In this document: piece by piece, positions 23,301 to 34,009 of the stretch
Numbering within the stretch: the stretch's first letter is position 1
Layout of the letters: the number at the start of each line of letters is the position of its first letter
Source of the DNA: Antedon mediterranea
Lineage: Eukaryota; Echinodermata; Crinoidea; Comatulida; Antedonidae
Assembly (NCBI RefSeq): GCF_964355755.1
Contig: NC_092672.1
Location: 8,246,001-8,310,000 of the forward strand
Direction: 5' to 3'
Length of the DNA: 64,000 nt
The notes under the pieces: model-generated
Database searches by the model: none
What the model was told of the DNA's origin: nothing
Seen by the model: only the letters and a program-made list of their open reading frames with translations
Made by a program: the position numbers and the translations under genes

Positions 23301-26300
23301 CTAAAATATAGTGGTTTCAGTACTACGATTATTTGCACCATCTTTTTGTGAGCAAGCAGACGTGTCCATATTCCCATCAGCCCCTATACATGTCTTTTTT
23401 GGTATATTACCCTCCATAGGAGCCTCTCTCGATGGACTATCTAAACATTCTCCATTAATAGTTGACTGACTTTCTGAATTATCACTTACAGACACATCAC
23501 TTATGACTTCTGTAGATATTGAGATTGGGAGTGGTTTAATTCGTTCGATACCAGAGATCGTATTTTGGCGTGCTTCAACATTGCTGGATGCACTGTCAGA
23601 TATTGGGAGTTGTATAACTGATTCCATTGTGGAGATCTTGGTTCCATTGTCTGATGTCTCACGTTGTTTAATAGAGTTCATTTCACATGCAGTATTCTTT
23701 GATGATTCTTCTTCACTGAAGGCACTTCCTGATACATCTAGATTGGAAATCTCTTGTACGATTTTTAGAGGTTCCGCAGATCCAGTGGAACTGGCAAGTC
23801 GTAATTGTGTTTTTGAACTCAGTCCAAACATGACATTTGACGCCTCGCTAGTTACACGTCTATGTGTTCTATACGTCAGACTACTCTTAACTTTGATATC
23901 AATTGAAGGTGCCATGTCGTGATCCTGTGAGTGGTCAGAACAGACGCTATCATTGTCCGAAATGTTGTCTAGGTTTTCCATCGACCCACGCTCGGCAAGG
24001 ATATCATGTGGATCCAGCGGTAATATTTCACCTTGTAAACTCAACGGACGTTTCGGTGTCTGCGTCTTATTTGGCAAATCTAAAAACATATCATCACGTG
24101 TTACGATCTCGCCACGAGGAGAAGATAGACGCTTTGCAGGAGATTCATGCGTTTCAAATTTTAAACGTGATGGTGGTGTTCGGGATTTCTCAATGTGCAC
24201 CTCAGGAACGGCTTCTGCTCCTACACCGGCTACTCTCTTTCCTAATTTTATTGACTGAGTTTTTCGCTTTTCATGGATTTCACAGCTGATTTCCTCAAGA
24301 TTGTGTAAAGCTTGCGAGTAGATTTCTTTAGATCTGGCAACTTTAATTTCTAATTCCCGAACTGTTTGTTTTTTTTCCTGTTGAATAATATAAAAAAATG
24401 AGGAACATCATTGAGTTGATAATTAACATGTTGTTATTTTGGAAATTCCTTGCTTGCATGCATCCATGTTCAACAACAAAATATTAACAAAACTTAAGAC
24501 TTTAAGCTCTCTCTACACTATGTGTGTCATACCATATTTGGTACATCACACTAGTTTAATAGTGTAGACAGAGCTATACACAGTAGAAAAATTACCAGAA
24601 TTGTACTGGGAAGCTTTTAAACTTTTTTTGGGCAAGGGGGATAAAAAAGCTTCTTTCATAGAAAACAGCTTGCTAGACAACAATGCAGATTTTGCTGTCC
24701 AATATTATACAATTTGTACTAGCATAATTCTATAGTGTGTGTGCAAATACAATTAGATAGTAACACTGTACTTACCTCCATCTGCTGGTTGAATTTCGCC
24801 TTTGCTTCAAAGTATGGCCTGCAATGAAAAGAAAATATCTTACAGGGAATGTAGTGGAAACTGAAGCTTGGTGGTCAACATTCTTACCCAGGGTTCTGGG
24901 TGAAAGTCTATGCTCGGCCACTGTGTACCAGAATAGTTTGTCGCAACACCTAAGCCTCATAACAAGATATAGTTAAGAAAGGACGTATTTAAGGCAAAAT
25001 AACATAGCTGTTGGATATATGTGTGTGTAATTTAGTTTTATACCATATATTATAAAAAAAGAAAAATCTCTGTTTAACAACCATATTCATGGGAGGCATG
25101 AATAACATACAGTATTTTCTAATCATTTTATGATATAGCTTAACAATCCATACAACAGCAGCAGAATACATTGGGTTTACACTGACGAGCGGGAAAACAA
25201 TAAGAAAGGTACAACTTCACAAAATCCTAAAACAAAGAGGATAAATAATTGATAACATAGAAAAATAAGTTATTTCTCAATGGATATACAGTACAATACA
25301 TTTGGCAGGCTACATTCAAACTTGTACTGTTTTCACATGAATATAATTTTCCATAATTAACAAATATATGGCACACTCTTCCATTCCATGAAACAGAACA
25401 AGTGTGAATGCAACCTTAGAAAAGAACAAATGGATTCACACAGTGGTGCAGCAGTACCGAGAAAGGAATCAACTTTTTTCTAACATTAATATGAACTCCT
25501 TTACGTATTTAAACGATATTTTAAACGTCAGGAAGACTGTGATTGTCTGTTACAAAGTAGGTTAAAGTACTACTAGTGCAGAAACCCTAGGCTAACTCTT
25601 GTGAATACTGACTGGGATAACTTACTACATGCAATTTGATTTAATGCCTGTTCCCACTAAGACACAACACAAGGTCCGAACGTAAGCACAATGCAAGAAA
25701 TTTGACCAATAACAATTGCTGAATTATTCAATTGTCATTGGTCAACTAGCTTGCGTTGCGCTTACGTCCTTGTGTTGCATCCTAGTGGGAGCCCAGCTTA
25801 ACAGGCCATTCCTGGAAAAACTTGTTTTTCCCATTCATAATATTTACTACTTACAACATTACAAGATCGTGCTGGTTGACAATAGTGGTTAATTGTAGCA
25901 AGTTCCTACGAATGGACATGCTACGAGCATGATAAACAATAAAAATGAAATGTAATGAAAACAATGTTCTACACTAAAGCTTCGTCTACACTATTAAACT
26001 AGTGTGATGTGCCCAAATATGATAGTGATATGCACAAATATAGTAGTGATATGACAACATCATGTCCATATATGGGCACATCACATGGGCATGACACATA
26101 AAGTTTGATAGTGTTGACAGAGCTTAATACTATGTACTATAAAAAATAAACTATTGTCTTTCACACCTTGTGTTTACACTATAAATAGATCCTATACATT
26201 AATTAATATATAACTTGGCCTTCACAGGTTATTTCGTATTCTATATTGTGCAATAAATAATCTACTCTCTATTTGTCTGTATTGCAGGAAATATCTTACA

Positions 26301-29300
26301 TTATGTTATATAACCAATTACAGTTTAGAACCTCTATTAAGGGGACACCGTAGGGACTCTACAAATTGTTATAACGATATCAATAAATAATATAATTATT
26401 TAATTTTGTTTTTGTAATTGTCCCCTTAATAATAAGGTTTGAATAAAAAAAAAATTGGCACACTCAAAAGTCTCTCCGTCCCCTCAATAGAGGTGTCCCC
26501 TGATTAAGAGTTTTCTGTAGTGTTAAAACATATATTGTCCCTTGATTTGTGGAAAAGTGTCCACATAATAGGGTGTCCCTGGAATAAGGGTATCCCAAAG
26601 GAAACTGTACCAGATTTAAGCTTTCTAAATTCTCATGTTATGAGGCTTAGGTTTGGCGCTATTTTGGTAACTAAAAAACCCCTGACACTGAGCCGGAATA
26701 ATCACCTTGATTTGTTTATGACACTTTTCAATCCTTTCTGAACACGTTTTACAGCTAGTTCCTGTTGATCGTATTCTGCAGCTGTTCTCTCGTGTTGTTT
26801 TTTACTGATATTCCTTTCAAGTTCTGCTTCTCCCACCTATTACAAAATCAATATGCCAATTGGTTAATTATGCAAATCAGCCATTATATTTATTATAATC
26901 ATATCTTATTATTACTCATACATACTTATTACAGATTAGTACAGAAATTATTGAGTCATTCTGTATACTTTATATAATATCTTTGAGTGAATAAATAATA
27001 ATATCTATTTCACTTTTTCCACATCAAATTTTGTACATGAAATATTGGATTTGTATAATTATAATAAAATGAAAATACATTGTATTCAGTGAAAAAGAAA
27101 CTCTGCCAGAAAGCAAGCTTTTAGTTAACATAACTCTGACAAAAGCAATACAAATATAGAGAAATAATTCTTTGACCATTTGCAACAAGGCATGAAGTTC
27201 CTAGTTTCAGTAGTAGTTTCATCACTCTTATTAACCCCACTTCACAGAAGACTGTACACCCTAAGCCGCAATTCTGTAACTTATGACTGTACTCCCTAAG
27301 CCGCAATTCTGTAACTTATGACTGTACTCCCTAAGCCGCAATTTTGTAACTCATGGCTGTAAAAGTTGTTGTTTGTTCTATTTCATTTTCCACACAAAGC
27401 AACAAATAATGACAAAAAGTGTGGAAGGTAGAATAAGTGGTGTGTTTTGACTTTACCCCCAATAAAATTAACAATAGTACTAATAAAACAATGAACAATA
27501 CCTTCATGGTAGAGTGGTTAAGCATCTCCTGCCAGTTAGCGTCAAACTCTCTGCCTTCTTCCAACAGGCCCATCTCAGCAAGATCTACCATCTCTTTTGC
27601 TGCTGCCAACATGCTATTGGCCCTCTCAAAGTTTATGGCGGCCTGCTGTGTACTCTGATGTAGCTGATAAGATACAAGATTAACGCTAACATTATTGTGA
27701 ATTTTAGTGGCATCCTTGTCCTTTCCAAATTTTTAATAAAATTCTGAACATTAAAATTTACACACAAATTTACAGATATTCAAACAATTTCTAAAGCTCT
27801 GTATGTGACAAAAATTCTGATGTGCCCATATACTGTATGGACACGATGATGTCATATATCACTACCATATTTGGACATATCGCTACCATATTTGAGCACA
27901 TACTGTACACTTTAGAAAGAGCTTTAAACACTCCAGGAAATCCTTAAGCTTGGTTCCCACTAGGAAGCAATACAAGGACACCCAAGGAACATAGTAATCA
28001 TAGGCAATAGATAATCTAAGCTTTTTTTTTTTGCGATTGGTCAAACTAGTTTATGATGTGTGTATTTCCTTGTGTTGGTTCCTAGTGGGAACAAAGCTTT
28101 ATTAATGTATTCATTTTCTAACAAGAATGAACAGTAAGATAGACATTCCAAACAGAGTACTGTAGCATTTAAACATGCAATATCTGTTAAGCTCTGAAAA
28201 CAATATCAAAATAGTTTGACAAAAAAAGTGCTATGTGCCCAAATATGTCCATACTGTATATGGGCACATTCCACATCACGTTTTTTTTTGCATAAAGTTT
28301 GATAGTGTAGACAGATCTTTACACAACATAATAATATTTAAAAAGTATGTAAAGCTCTGCCTACACTATCAAACTAATTTGACAAAAAAAGTGTGATGCG
28401 CCCAAATATGGTAATGGTATGGCAAAATATGGTAGTGATATGACATCATCGTGTCCATATGGGCACATCACATTTTTTGTCACATAAAGTTTGATACTGT
28501 AACTTCAACTCGTGACTATCATAAATCATTCTCTATTAGTCATAAAATATAGTTATTTGAACATAAAAGTGGTTTACAGTATATGTATCAAATGATTACA
28601 CAATCTATTGCAATCTATATCCCAGTGCAATCTGAACACAATGTATGCATACCTCTTTCGCTCGTTGACGAGCTTCATAAAATGGCCTTGCTTTGTCAAT
28701 GCATGTTCCAAGTTGTTTGGATATTGCATTGAGGCTTTGTGTGGAGTCTGTGAGAGCCTGTCTGAAACTAGCTCTAGCCTCCTACAAAAGTAGAAAAACA
28801 ATAAAAACATATCAATAAACAGTTGTAGGGACTGAAGTAGCCCAAATAATAGCTACAGTATGTTTAAAACCTTCCTCTATCTAGGTAAAAACAGAATACC
28901 CTTTTGTTTTTTTCCCAAGGTCGTAGACATTTTCCCATATTATACTGTAACTACTTGAAAAAAATGGAAAGTTTAAGTCCTTTAAATGATTCATTGACGG
29001 ATTTGATTACAAAAAACTAAGGGAAAAAGCATTGATGGTATTGCAGCAAGCACAATGAGTATTTTGCAATACTTACTATCTTGTCTTCTATCTACTAACT
29101 GTATACGGATTAATATTTCAGTTTCATGTGTAGATAAATAAAAAGTCCCATAAAACGTAATTTTAATTGCTGTATTTTGCAATGTTATATTCCAAAAAGT
29201 TTATACATTGGTAACTGTAATCCATGTATATAAAATGTTAAATAATTAAAAGGACTGCAAGTCACAACCAGCTTGTGCATGTGCAAGAACGAATATACAC

Positions 29301-31274
29301 TTTTCGAAAGAGAGTAAGGGATCGTCTCCTGGCTCAATTCACCACCAGAAGGATCTCACCAGAAACATGTCTACAGACTTAGTGGGCTATTCTTGGTGTG
29401 TAACACCAAAAATAACAACAACAGAGTTCTGTAACAATGAACACAAACTCGTCCTTGGTGTGTAACAGTGAACACCAAAAATAACAACAACAGAGAACTA
29501 ATATAACGCAAACTCATCATATTTTACTTACGTCAAGTTGGAATTCCAAGGTGTTTATCTGGTGTGTTGAGGAATTTAAACGTTCTAATTCAACCTATAA
29601 TAAAATAGAAAAGAACTTGAAGCTTATTCAAGTTGTTATATTTAATTATCTGGAGGACCAAACTTAAAGCCTTTGCTTAATGTGTCATCCTCACACAATT
29701 ATATTTATTAATTTATGTGAGAGTTAGCGAGTGGCCGAGCGGTTAAGACAGTGGAACCGTAATTACGTAGCCATAACATCGGCAGGGGTTCGAGGCTCAC
29801 TCACTCATGGTTCTGGTGGTAGAACGAGTCTTCTCGGATAAGAACTATAAACTCTAGGTCCAGTGTACACATCTAGCTCGTGTGCACTTTAAAGAACCTA
29901 GTACATCTTTCGAGACGAGTAGGGGTAACCCCGGTGTATTAGTACATCACAGCCACTGGTCACCAACTGGGCCCTCTGGGAGACCAGTCTTTGACTGAAG
30001 AGGTTACCCAGTATAAATATATATTTCAATCAATTTCAATCAACTGTATATTCTGTATATTGTATTGTGTGAAGCAATAAACTTGAAATATAAAACCATA
30101 AATTAATAATGTAACTGAAATTTCCTTATTTATTTATCATTTTTATGAAATTGTGAACAATAGAAAGAGGTACAACAAATTAATACAATTTTTTATTATT
30201 ATTCATAAATGAACCATGAAGTGTAAAAATAAATTATGACTAAAAGAATCGGCATGTGATTTCTGACAGCTGTTATGTTGTATTGTTGACTTTTCTATAC
30301 AGTATTGTGAACATGTTTAAGCTCTGTCTACTAACACTATCAAACTAGTGACAAAAAAATGTGATGTGCCTATTATGGACATGCTGATGTCATATCACTA
30401 CCCTATTTGGGCACATCACTACCATATTTGGGCACATCACAATCACTAGTTTGACAGAGCTTTAGAGTCAGTTTATAAAAGGTGATACAAGACAACAAAA
30501 CTTGCAACTTTTTACAAACAACTTACTTAAAAATTCATGATGACTGTGCCTGTTTCATTTAGATATTAATAACTGGTAGGTTGATATAAATAAGTATTAA
30601 AAATATGAGGATGAAAATCTGGCAATATTTTCATTCTCCATTTTCAACAGGCATGCACTGAAGTCAAACATTTGTTTAGCAAAACAGATTAATAAATAAC
30701 TTATCGTTAAATTTGAACATCTTTAGCAGGGCCAAACTAACAATCATAATACTGTACTCCTTACAGCTTAAATTAAAACTCAAATTGAAATTGTTGTTCA
30801 ATTTTGATTAATGCTTAAACTTGTTGGTCATTTTAATCATGATACTGAGTCTGAGCATCATTTTATTAAACTACTTTTTAATAAAAAGCCCCCTGGTTGT
30901 CAGTACAACATCAGAGTGTAGGGGCTGTGCCATCAAAGTAACACTCTATGGCAAAACAGGTTAGGCTAATGGATTACTACTGACAACTACTACAAGACAA
31001 CTAGGGCCTAGAGTAGGCTAGCTAGGTCCCTACTCAGTCAGGTAGAGAGGGCTATGCCTCTCTCTAGCCTAGCTAGTGCGCCGTATACATTTTTTCTACA
31101 CTTTATATCTTAAAATTACAACTGAAATATAGAGCACCAATATTACAACTTATTATCAAATAGATGATATTTAAAGCTATGTTATATAAATGGCCATACA
31201 TTATGTATATTGGGAAATAATAGACTTACTTTCACCCTTGGATCAAGCTTGTCCTCTTCGTCCGGTGTAGCCAT
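23301..31274 (-). CDS. SH3BP5: SH3BP5 (Sab) / RAB11 exchange factor family
   Basis: SH3BP5/SH3BP5L proteins are coiled-coil guanine-nucleotide exchange factors for RAB11; SH3BP5 is also the mitochondrial JNK-docking protein Sab. Coding exons in transcript order: 31274-31230, 29594-29532, 28781-28653, 27663-27502, 26836-26706, 24818-24776, 24377-23301. Borders are GT/AG and phases match, giving 549 aa (human about 455). Start MATPDEEDKLDPRVKVELER matches the family's DPRIQ-ELEKLN region. Residues ~15-250 are the long helical hairpins (KARPFYEARQRAKE, EFDANWQEMLNHST, SRPYFEAKAKFNQQME, EISCEIHEKR). The last exon then gives a ~300-residue polar, Ser/Thr/Glu-rich tail that is longer than in vertebrates and poorly conserved. 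No break seen. Introns are loaded with MITEs and a SINE. Confidence 0.93.
24501..24575. mobile_element. MITE family A, internally deleted (75 bp)
   Basis: Only the two ends remain: TTTAAGCTCTCTCTACACTA and TTTAATAGTGTAGACAGAGC. In an SH3BP5 intron. Confidence 0.75.
25647..25801. mobile_element. MITE family B
   Basis: Mirrored CCTGTTCCCACTAAGAC and CCTAGTGGGAGCCCAGCTTA ends, with an inner palindrome around CAATTGCTGAATTATTCAAT (TTGACCAAT ... ATTGGTCAA). Second copy at 27953-28101. Confidence 0.75.
25976..26127. mobile_element. MITE family A, full length
   Basis: Ends AAGCTTCGTCTACACTATTA and TTTGATAGTGTTGACAGAGC; core contains TCATGTCCATATATGGGCAC. Confidence 0.85.
26328..26520. mobile_element. 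MITE-like element (family D)
   Basis: TTAGAACCTCTATTAAGGGG plus ACACC at one end is mirrored by GGTGTCCCCTGATTAAGAG at the other. A relic of the same start (GGAACCTCTATTAAATGG) occurs at 11650. Confidence 0.5.
27248..27362. repeat. ~37-bp tandem repeat, three units
   Basis: Unit GACTGTACTCCCTAAGCCGC followed by AATTCTGTAACTTAT, in SH3BP5 intron 4. Confidence 0.85.
27791..27926. mobile_element. MITE family A, diverged
   Basis: CTAAAGCTCTGTATGTGACA start, GATGTGCCCATATACTGTAT core and a damaged right end (AGAAAGAGCTTTA). Confidence 0.65.
27953..28101. mobile_element. MITE family B
   Basis: Ends TTAAGCTTGGTTCCCACTAG and CCTAGTGGGAACAAAGCTTT; same inner TTGGTCAA motif as the 25647 copy. Confidence 0.8.
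28186..28320. mobile_element. MITE family A
   Basis: Left end TTAAGCTCTGAAAACAATAT, right end TTTGATAGTGTAGACAGATC; core GTGCCCAAATATGTCCATAC. Confidence 0.75.
28350..28501. mobile_element. MITE family A, near full length
   Basis: Left end AAAGCTCTGCCTACACTATC; core CATCGTGTCCATATGGGCAC; right end truncated after TTTGATACTGTA. Confidence 0.8.
29394..29495. repeat. Short direct duplication
   Basis: TTGGTGTGTAACA and ACACCAAAAATAACAACAAC occur twice about 60 bases apart in SH3BP5 intron 2. Confidence 0.7.
29719..30050 (+). mobile_element. tRNA-derived SINE, full-length copy
   Basis: Head GTGGCCGAGCGGTTAAGACA (A box) and GGGGTTCGAGGCTC (B box), spaced as in a Leu/Ser-type tRNA with a long variable arm. 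The body includes TTCTGGTGGTAGAACGAGTC and GGTAACCCCGGTGTATTAG, and the tail repeats AATCAATTTC. Copies or fragments also occur at 20338-20688 (-) and 12922-13115. It lies in SH3BP5 intron 1. Confidence 0.9.
30317..30465. mobile_element. MITE family A
   Basis: TTTAAGCTCTGTCTACTAAC start, two ACTACCNTATTTGGGCACAT repeats, end TAGTTTGACAGAGCTTTA. Confidence 0.8.
30466..31229. other. SH3BP5 intron 1, promoter-proximal part
   Basis: No gene. 31000-31085 has several TAG/GGCCTAG/GCTAG repeats. Confidence 0.5.
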
Positions 31275-32026
31275 TTTTTAATAATAAATAGTGATGTAGC
31301 GCCATCTATATAATGCACATGGAAGGTGGACGACCGGGAATACACTACTAATAGGGAAAGTCCCTATGTCAAAAGTGTTTTATAAAAATAGTAAGTGCCC
31401 TAATAAATTAATACTTATTTCTCTATGGTATTATATAGTGTAAAATCATAATGTTATTATCGATTCAGAAAACAAACGTAAATGTATAGGCCTATTTACA
31501 GTCATCGGTCCTATTCAATTAATTAGATTAGACATTCTTCCAAAATGATGCTCATACTGTATTGTTAATAATAGTGGTGCCACATTCGGTCTATTTTGTT
31601 ATTTTCCACTTCTCCATGGCGCCCGGGGTTTAACAACTCAGACTGCCGATATTGAGTATGAAGTACACGATATCTTTTGACAAACAAACATTTTTTGATT
31701 AAGTTTGGAGGCGATGGGGCGGGCCTTGACTCGTTTGGCACGTCACACACACATAGTAGTTGCGCAAAATACGCGTATACATACGGTACGCGCAATACAT
31801 AGTGCGTACGTCCGGCCAAATATCATTGTTACGTCACAATTAAACATTCGAAAAAAGGCTAACGAAAAAGCGTTGTCAAGTCAGAATTATTAAATTCTTC
31901 AAACTGTGAACAGTGATTTTAAATTGCTCTTCATTCAAACGAAATAAAACTGCATTTACTTTTCAAATTCATTTGGAAATACGAAACATCAATTTTCAAA
32001 TACCGTTGTTATACTTAAGTAGGCCT
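31275..32026. promoter_or_regulatory. Divergent intergenic region SH3BP5 / cyclin-like gene
   Basis: The two start codons are 752 bases apart and face away from each other. The inverted duplication begins near 31825, just before TTACGTCACAATT (a CRE-like site also kept in the left copy at 7064-7076). No TATA box is obvious for SH3BP5. A shared bidirectional promoter is an inference. Confidence 0.4.
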
Positions 32027-33707
32027 ATGGCTAAATTTGTACTTAAAAGAAGATATTATGCTTCTTTAGATGAAGCCCAGCAGGTAACAGTGAGATCAAA
32101 CGATTTTCAGGCCACCAAGAATGGCGTTACTAGCTTCTCCAAAAAAGGTGGAAAGAGGCCTAAAAATAGAAGATGTCCTTATATCAGACGAAATACTAAA
32201 GTAGGCAATATTTCTGAATTAAAAGAATTAGATACGCTTATAAAAATAGAAAATACCAAAATTAATGGAATTCAGTATATTAATAATAACGATTTTAATT
32301 TTGTTGAAATGTCTCCTACTAGTACTACCAATGAGACCATGAACAGTAATAATATTAGGCCTAGTGATACCTGTAGACAGGGTAAGGATAGGCCTAGTAA
32401 TACTTTTATTAGTATTATTAGTAGTGATAGCGATAGTATTAAAGATAGTGATGTCGTAGTATCTGGCGACAAAAGCGAAAATCAAAACGAAAATTATGAT
32501 TATGAGTACAATAAGGAGTATTTTAAGTCACTACTTGATCGTCAAAAAGTCACTGATATAAATCCGTGGGCATGTTTTGAATCACCATCTGTCAAAGATA
32601 ATATGGTAGAGTTTTTATGTTACATTCGATTTGAGCTCATGCGGTATGGATACATAATCGATTATGATATAGTACATCGTAGCCTTACACTTGTAGAAAG
32701 TATATTGATGTGTGATAACACAGATGTTAGACTAGGGAATCTAGAAGAGTTGGCAATTGCATCATTTTGCCTTGCAATGAAATGTGCTGAACGATACCAA
32801 TCTAAGAGTATTATACCTTATACTTGTCAGTGCCTCCAGGATATTGGCTACTTTGATTCTAAATTAATTTCACAAATAGAATTCAATATACTAAAGAGTT
32901 TAAACTTTAAGATTAATAATGTCACTTGTCTTGACTTTATACATGCTTACTGTGATTCTGGTAGCAGTAACACTAGCTCTGAAATTATCAAACAAGCTAT
33001 AGAAACAGTGAGACAAGAATCTGTCAAATATTTGATTACAAATAGAATATCTCACACATCGGTAAAACCATGCATAATAGCATTCTTGATAGTAGTTGAC
33101 GAATGTGAGATACTTGGCATAAGTTGGGAATCACTTGTCGATGAGGTAAAATATAAGATGCAAAAAGACACGATTAATAAGATAATAAATAAGTTAAGGT
33201 AATAAGTTACAATAAGATATAAACAATATAACTTATAAGTAAGTTAAGATACAATAAGTTAAGTACAACAGGATAGACTGTAAGTTAAGATGCAATAAAA
33301 GCGGTTGAACTAAGAAAAAAAATTGATTAGAAAAAAAGATAAGATAAAGATAAGATGCAATAAGAAAATAATTTTGTAATATATAGTTATATATTTATTT
33401 AATTTTCAAATATAAATAAATTGGTAAAGTAATTTAGGTTGAACATTCAAATAAATAAAAAAAACATGGTATTTAATGACATATTTGTGTAAAAATGATA
33501 AGATAAAATTGGAAAAACAAATGATAATTGAATAGAACAATACTTCTTCCCCCATTTCTTATAAAATGATTTTTAAATTAATTTGGCCAATGGGAAGAAA
33601 CAAAATTTCCAGTCTGAAGTCGGAGATGCTACCTCATTGTGGTAGACTGGTGTCAACATCATTGGTAAAATACGGTACCAATGATGGCTAACAGCATCAC
33701 GCATACA
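31825..33707 (+). repeat. Right copy of the ~1.9-kb inverted duplication
   Basis: Partner of 5058-7080. Outer limits are TACGTCACAATTAAACATTC on the left and GATGGCTAACAGCATCACGC on the right. The two arms lie about 25 kb apart in opposite orientation. Confidence 0.8.
32027..33202 (+). CDS. Cyclin-fold protein, single exon
   Basis: 391 aa from ATG 32027 (MAKFVLKRRYYAS); the frame is open further upstream but without an ATG. Residues 1-100 are basic and then disordered, with Asn/Ser/Thr runs. From about 165 on there is a cyclin box: NMVEFLCYIRFELMRYGY, the VESILM helix, ELAIASFCLAMKCAERY (equivalent of the LxxIAxKYEE helix), then QIEFNILKSLNFKI and TCLDFIHAYC, followed by a second five-helix half. 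Cyclins bind and activate cyclin-dependent kinases; which class this belongs to I cannot say, as the box is divergent. The absence of introns suggests origin as a retrocopy, later duplicated with its flanks. AATAAA at 33294-33299. Confidence 0.75.
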   Translation: MAKFVLKRRYYASLDEAQQVTVRSNDFQATKNGVTSFSKKGGKRPKNRRCPYIRRNTKVGNISELKELDTLIKIENTKINGIQYINNNDFNFVEMSPTSTTNETMNSNNIRPSDTCRQGKDRPSNTFISIISSDSDSIKDSDVVVSGDKSENQNENYDYEYNKEYFKSLLDRQKVTDINPWACFESPSVKDNMVEFLCYIRFELMRYGYIIDYDIVHRSLTLVESILMCDNTDVRLGNLEELAIASFCLAMKCAERYQSKSIIPYTCQCLQDIGYFDSKLISQIEFNILKSLNFKINNVTCLDFIHAYCDSGSSNTSSEIIKQAIETVRQESVKYLITNRISHTSVKPCIIAFLIVVDECEILGISWESLVDEVKYKMQKDTINKIINKLR

Positions 33708-34009
33708 ATACACTAAATTAATTTTTAAACACGTTTATTTTATCGTTACTTATAATATATTAGCCGATCGAAACTAATAATATGGAAAGTTTTGGTATGC
33801 CTACCGATAGACGGCGCCCTTTTTTATTTTGTCAAAATTATTCTTCCACATGTGCGAGGCTTGTGTCAAGCTAGCCAACAATAAGCCAGCCAACAATAAG
33901 CCAGCCCACTTTTATTTTTTCCAGCCAACAATAACTATGAAACGCGGTTTGTGCATTCTTTACATTTTCATTGTTACTTATGGCTTTTATGGTATTAGGA
34001 ATTAAATAT
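33535..34009. other. Spacer between cyclin-like gene and satellite
   Basis: Up to 33707 it mirrors 5058-5230 of the left duplication. 33872-33929 has four AGCCAACAATAAGCC-type 14-base units. No gene seen. Confidence 0.6.

Larger units (their letters stand above)
24819..26705. other. SH3BP5 intron 5
   Basis: Apart from MITE copies at 25647, 25976 and 26328, no further features recognised. Confidence 0.6.

Noticed and set aside
24819-25200. Additional SH3BP5 exon
   Set aside because: The 26706 and 24818 borders join directly in phase and match the family without a gap.
29719-29810. A tRNA gene
   Set aside because: A and B boxes are present but the sequence does not close an acceptor stem and is followed by a repeated SINE body found at two other places.
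31913-32026. Upstream N-terminal extension of the cyclin-like protein
   Set aside because: Starts at GTG; the ATG at 32027 is shared with the decayed copy.
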